From Acanthacorydalis orientalis (Eukaryota > Arthropoda > Insecta > Megaloptera > Corydalidae), in contig CM068313.1 of NCBI GenBank assembly GCA_034766995.1, forward strand, positions 6,973,461-7,037,460: DNA of 64,000 bases. Reading direction: 5' to 3'. The translations under genes were made by a program, and so were the position numbers. Below are positions 63,403 through 64,000 of the stretch, in pieces (the first letter of the stretch is position 1; each line of letters begins with the position of its first letter). The notes below the pieces were generated by a model. It ran no database searches, was not told where the DNA came from, and worked only from the letters and a program-made list of their open reading frames with translations.

Positions 63403-64000
63403 TTAATTTTTCTTCATTAAAATTCCACGTCCTCGTCCTGTAAATGAAATTATTTAAAAATTACTAATATAAAATAGTTAACATAACTGATACTTACCTA
63501 CTCCTATTAAGCTCTTCTTCGACATAACAGTAGTCCATGTATCTGCATCATCTATATATTATAGATTACAAATTTCATAATAATTTATTTTATGCATTAT
63601 TATTTAATATTTTCTTACTTTAGTTAACTTTATTACAAATATTGTATGTTATTTGAAAATTAATTTATTTGATATAAAATTTACCTGTGCTAGATTCATC
63701 AAGTCCAAATAGTTTAGCAGCTGTAAACTTCGCTATGGAAAAATAAACATAACAATAACAATTTATAAATAAAAATTATTACGAATAAGAAATTCTTTTA
63801 ATTTTTCTCTAGATTAAAACTTACTCTCAGGTTTTGGCAATCTGGCAGTAGATGTTGAAACTATAGATTCATTTTTAATTTGACCATTACTAATATTTTT
63901 TACTGGAAGAGACTGTTTTTTTTCATCTAAAATACACATACTATTCTTTAATGCAACAGTCTCATAAACTTCACTTTTGTTTTCTTTTACATTATGTTGG
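63403..64000 (-). CDS. 3' end of an unrecognised gene (partial)
   Basis: Four exons join in frame: 63825-64000 (open to the window edge), 63685-63732, 63498-63551 and 63403-63437. All introns have GT..AG borders and phases 1-1-1. Together they give about 104 C-terminal residues. The first part is Lys/Glu/Ser/Asn-rich and looks disordered. The end reads FTAAKLFGLDESS, DADTWTTVMSKKSLIGVGR and then GRGILMKKN. The GRGRG run suggests an RNA-associated protein. I do not recognise the family, and the rest lies off the right edge. Confidence 0.6.

Overview
The window is eukaryotic, strongly AT-rich nuclear DNA from an insect, most likely a hymenopteran (inference). Genes are split by short introns with GT..AG borders, (TA)n arrays are scattered through introns and spacers, and mariner-type remnants carry an insect-type transposase. 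The protein families are insect or general metazoan ones: sulfotransferase, short-lid lipase/phospholipase A1, mitochondrial-clan P450, GILT and Gemin5. No bacterial, viral or plasmid genes and no rRNA or tRNA were seen. Layout, left to right: the 5' end of a sulfotransferase gene (-, 2187-3353, rest off the left edge); a five-copy satellite with a ~513 bp monomer (3784-6330); a repeat-rich spacer with two mariner remnants and a mini-Helitron (7297-9715); two related secreted lipases (-, 11222-13851 and 19312-22508); a direct tandem duplication of an RBM46/A1CF-type RNA-binding gene (+, 24920-26951 and 29516-31499); a P5B ATPase of the ATP13A family (-, 34257-40042, 20 coding exons); KICS2 (+, 41005-43030) diverging from it; a mitochondrial-clan P450 (+, 43948-47128); Gemin5 (-, 47800-53559, 15 coding exons) converging on the P450; GILT (+, 57099-61434) with a large intron holding a TA array, a hAT-like element and a mariner remnant; and the 3' end of an unrecognised gene (-, 63403-64000).  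I assembled the gene models by hand from splice sites and reading frame. Each complete model keeps an open frame across all joins: 343, 342, 431, 431, 1164, 416, 584, 1454 and 210 codons. The genes do not form an operon. Three neighbours (ATP13A, KICS2, GILT) belong to lysosome-linked families, which may be chance. The most notable points are the ABAB satellite, the RBM46 duplication with duplicated leader regions and a fast-diverging fourth coding exon, the P450 lacking the usual I-helix acid/threonine pair, and a ~440-residue acidic insert in the Gemin5 propeller.
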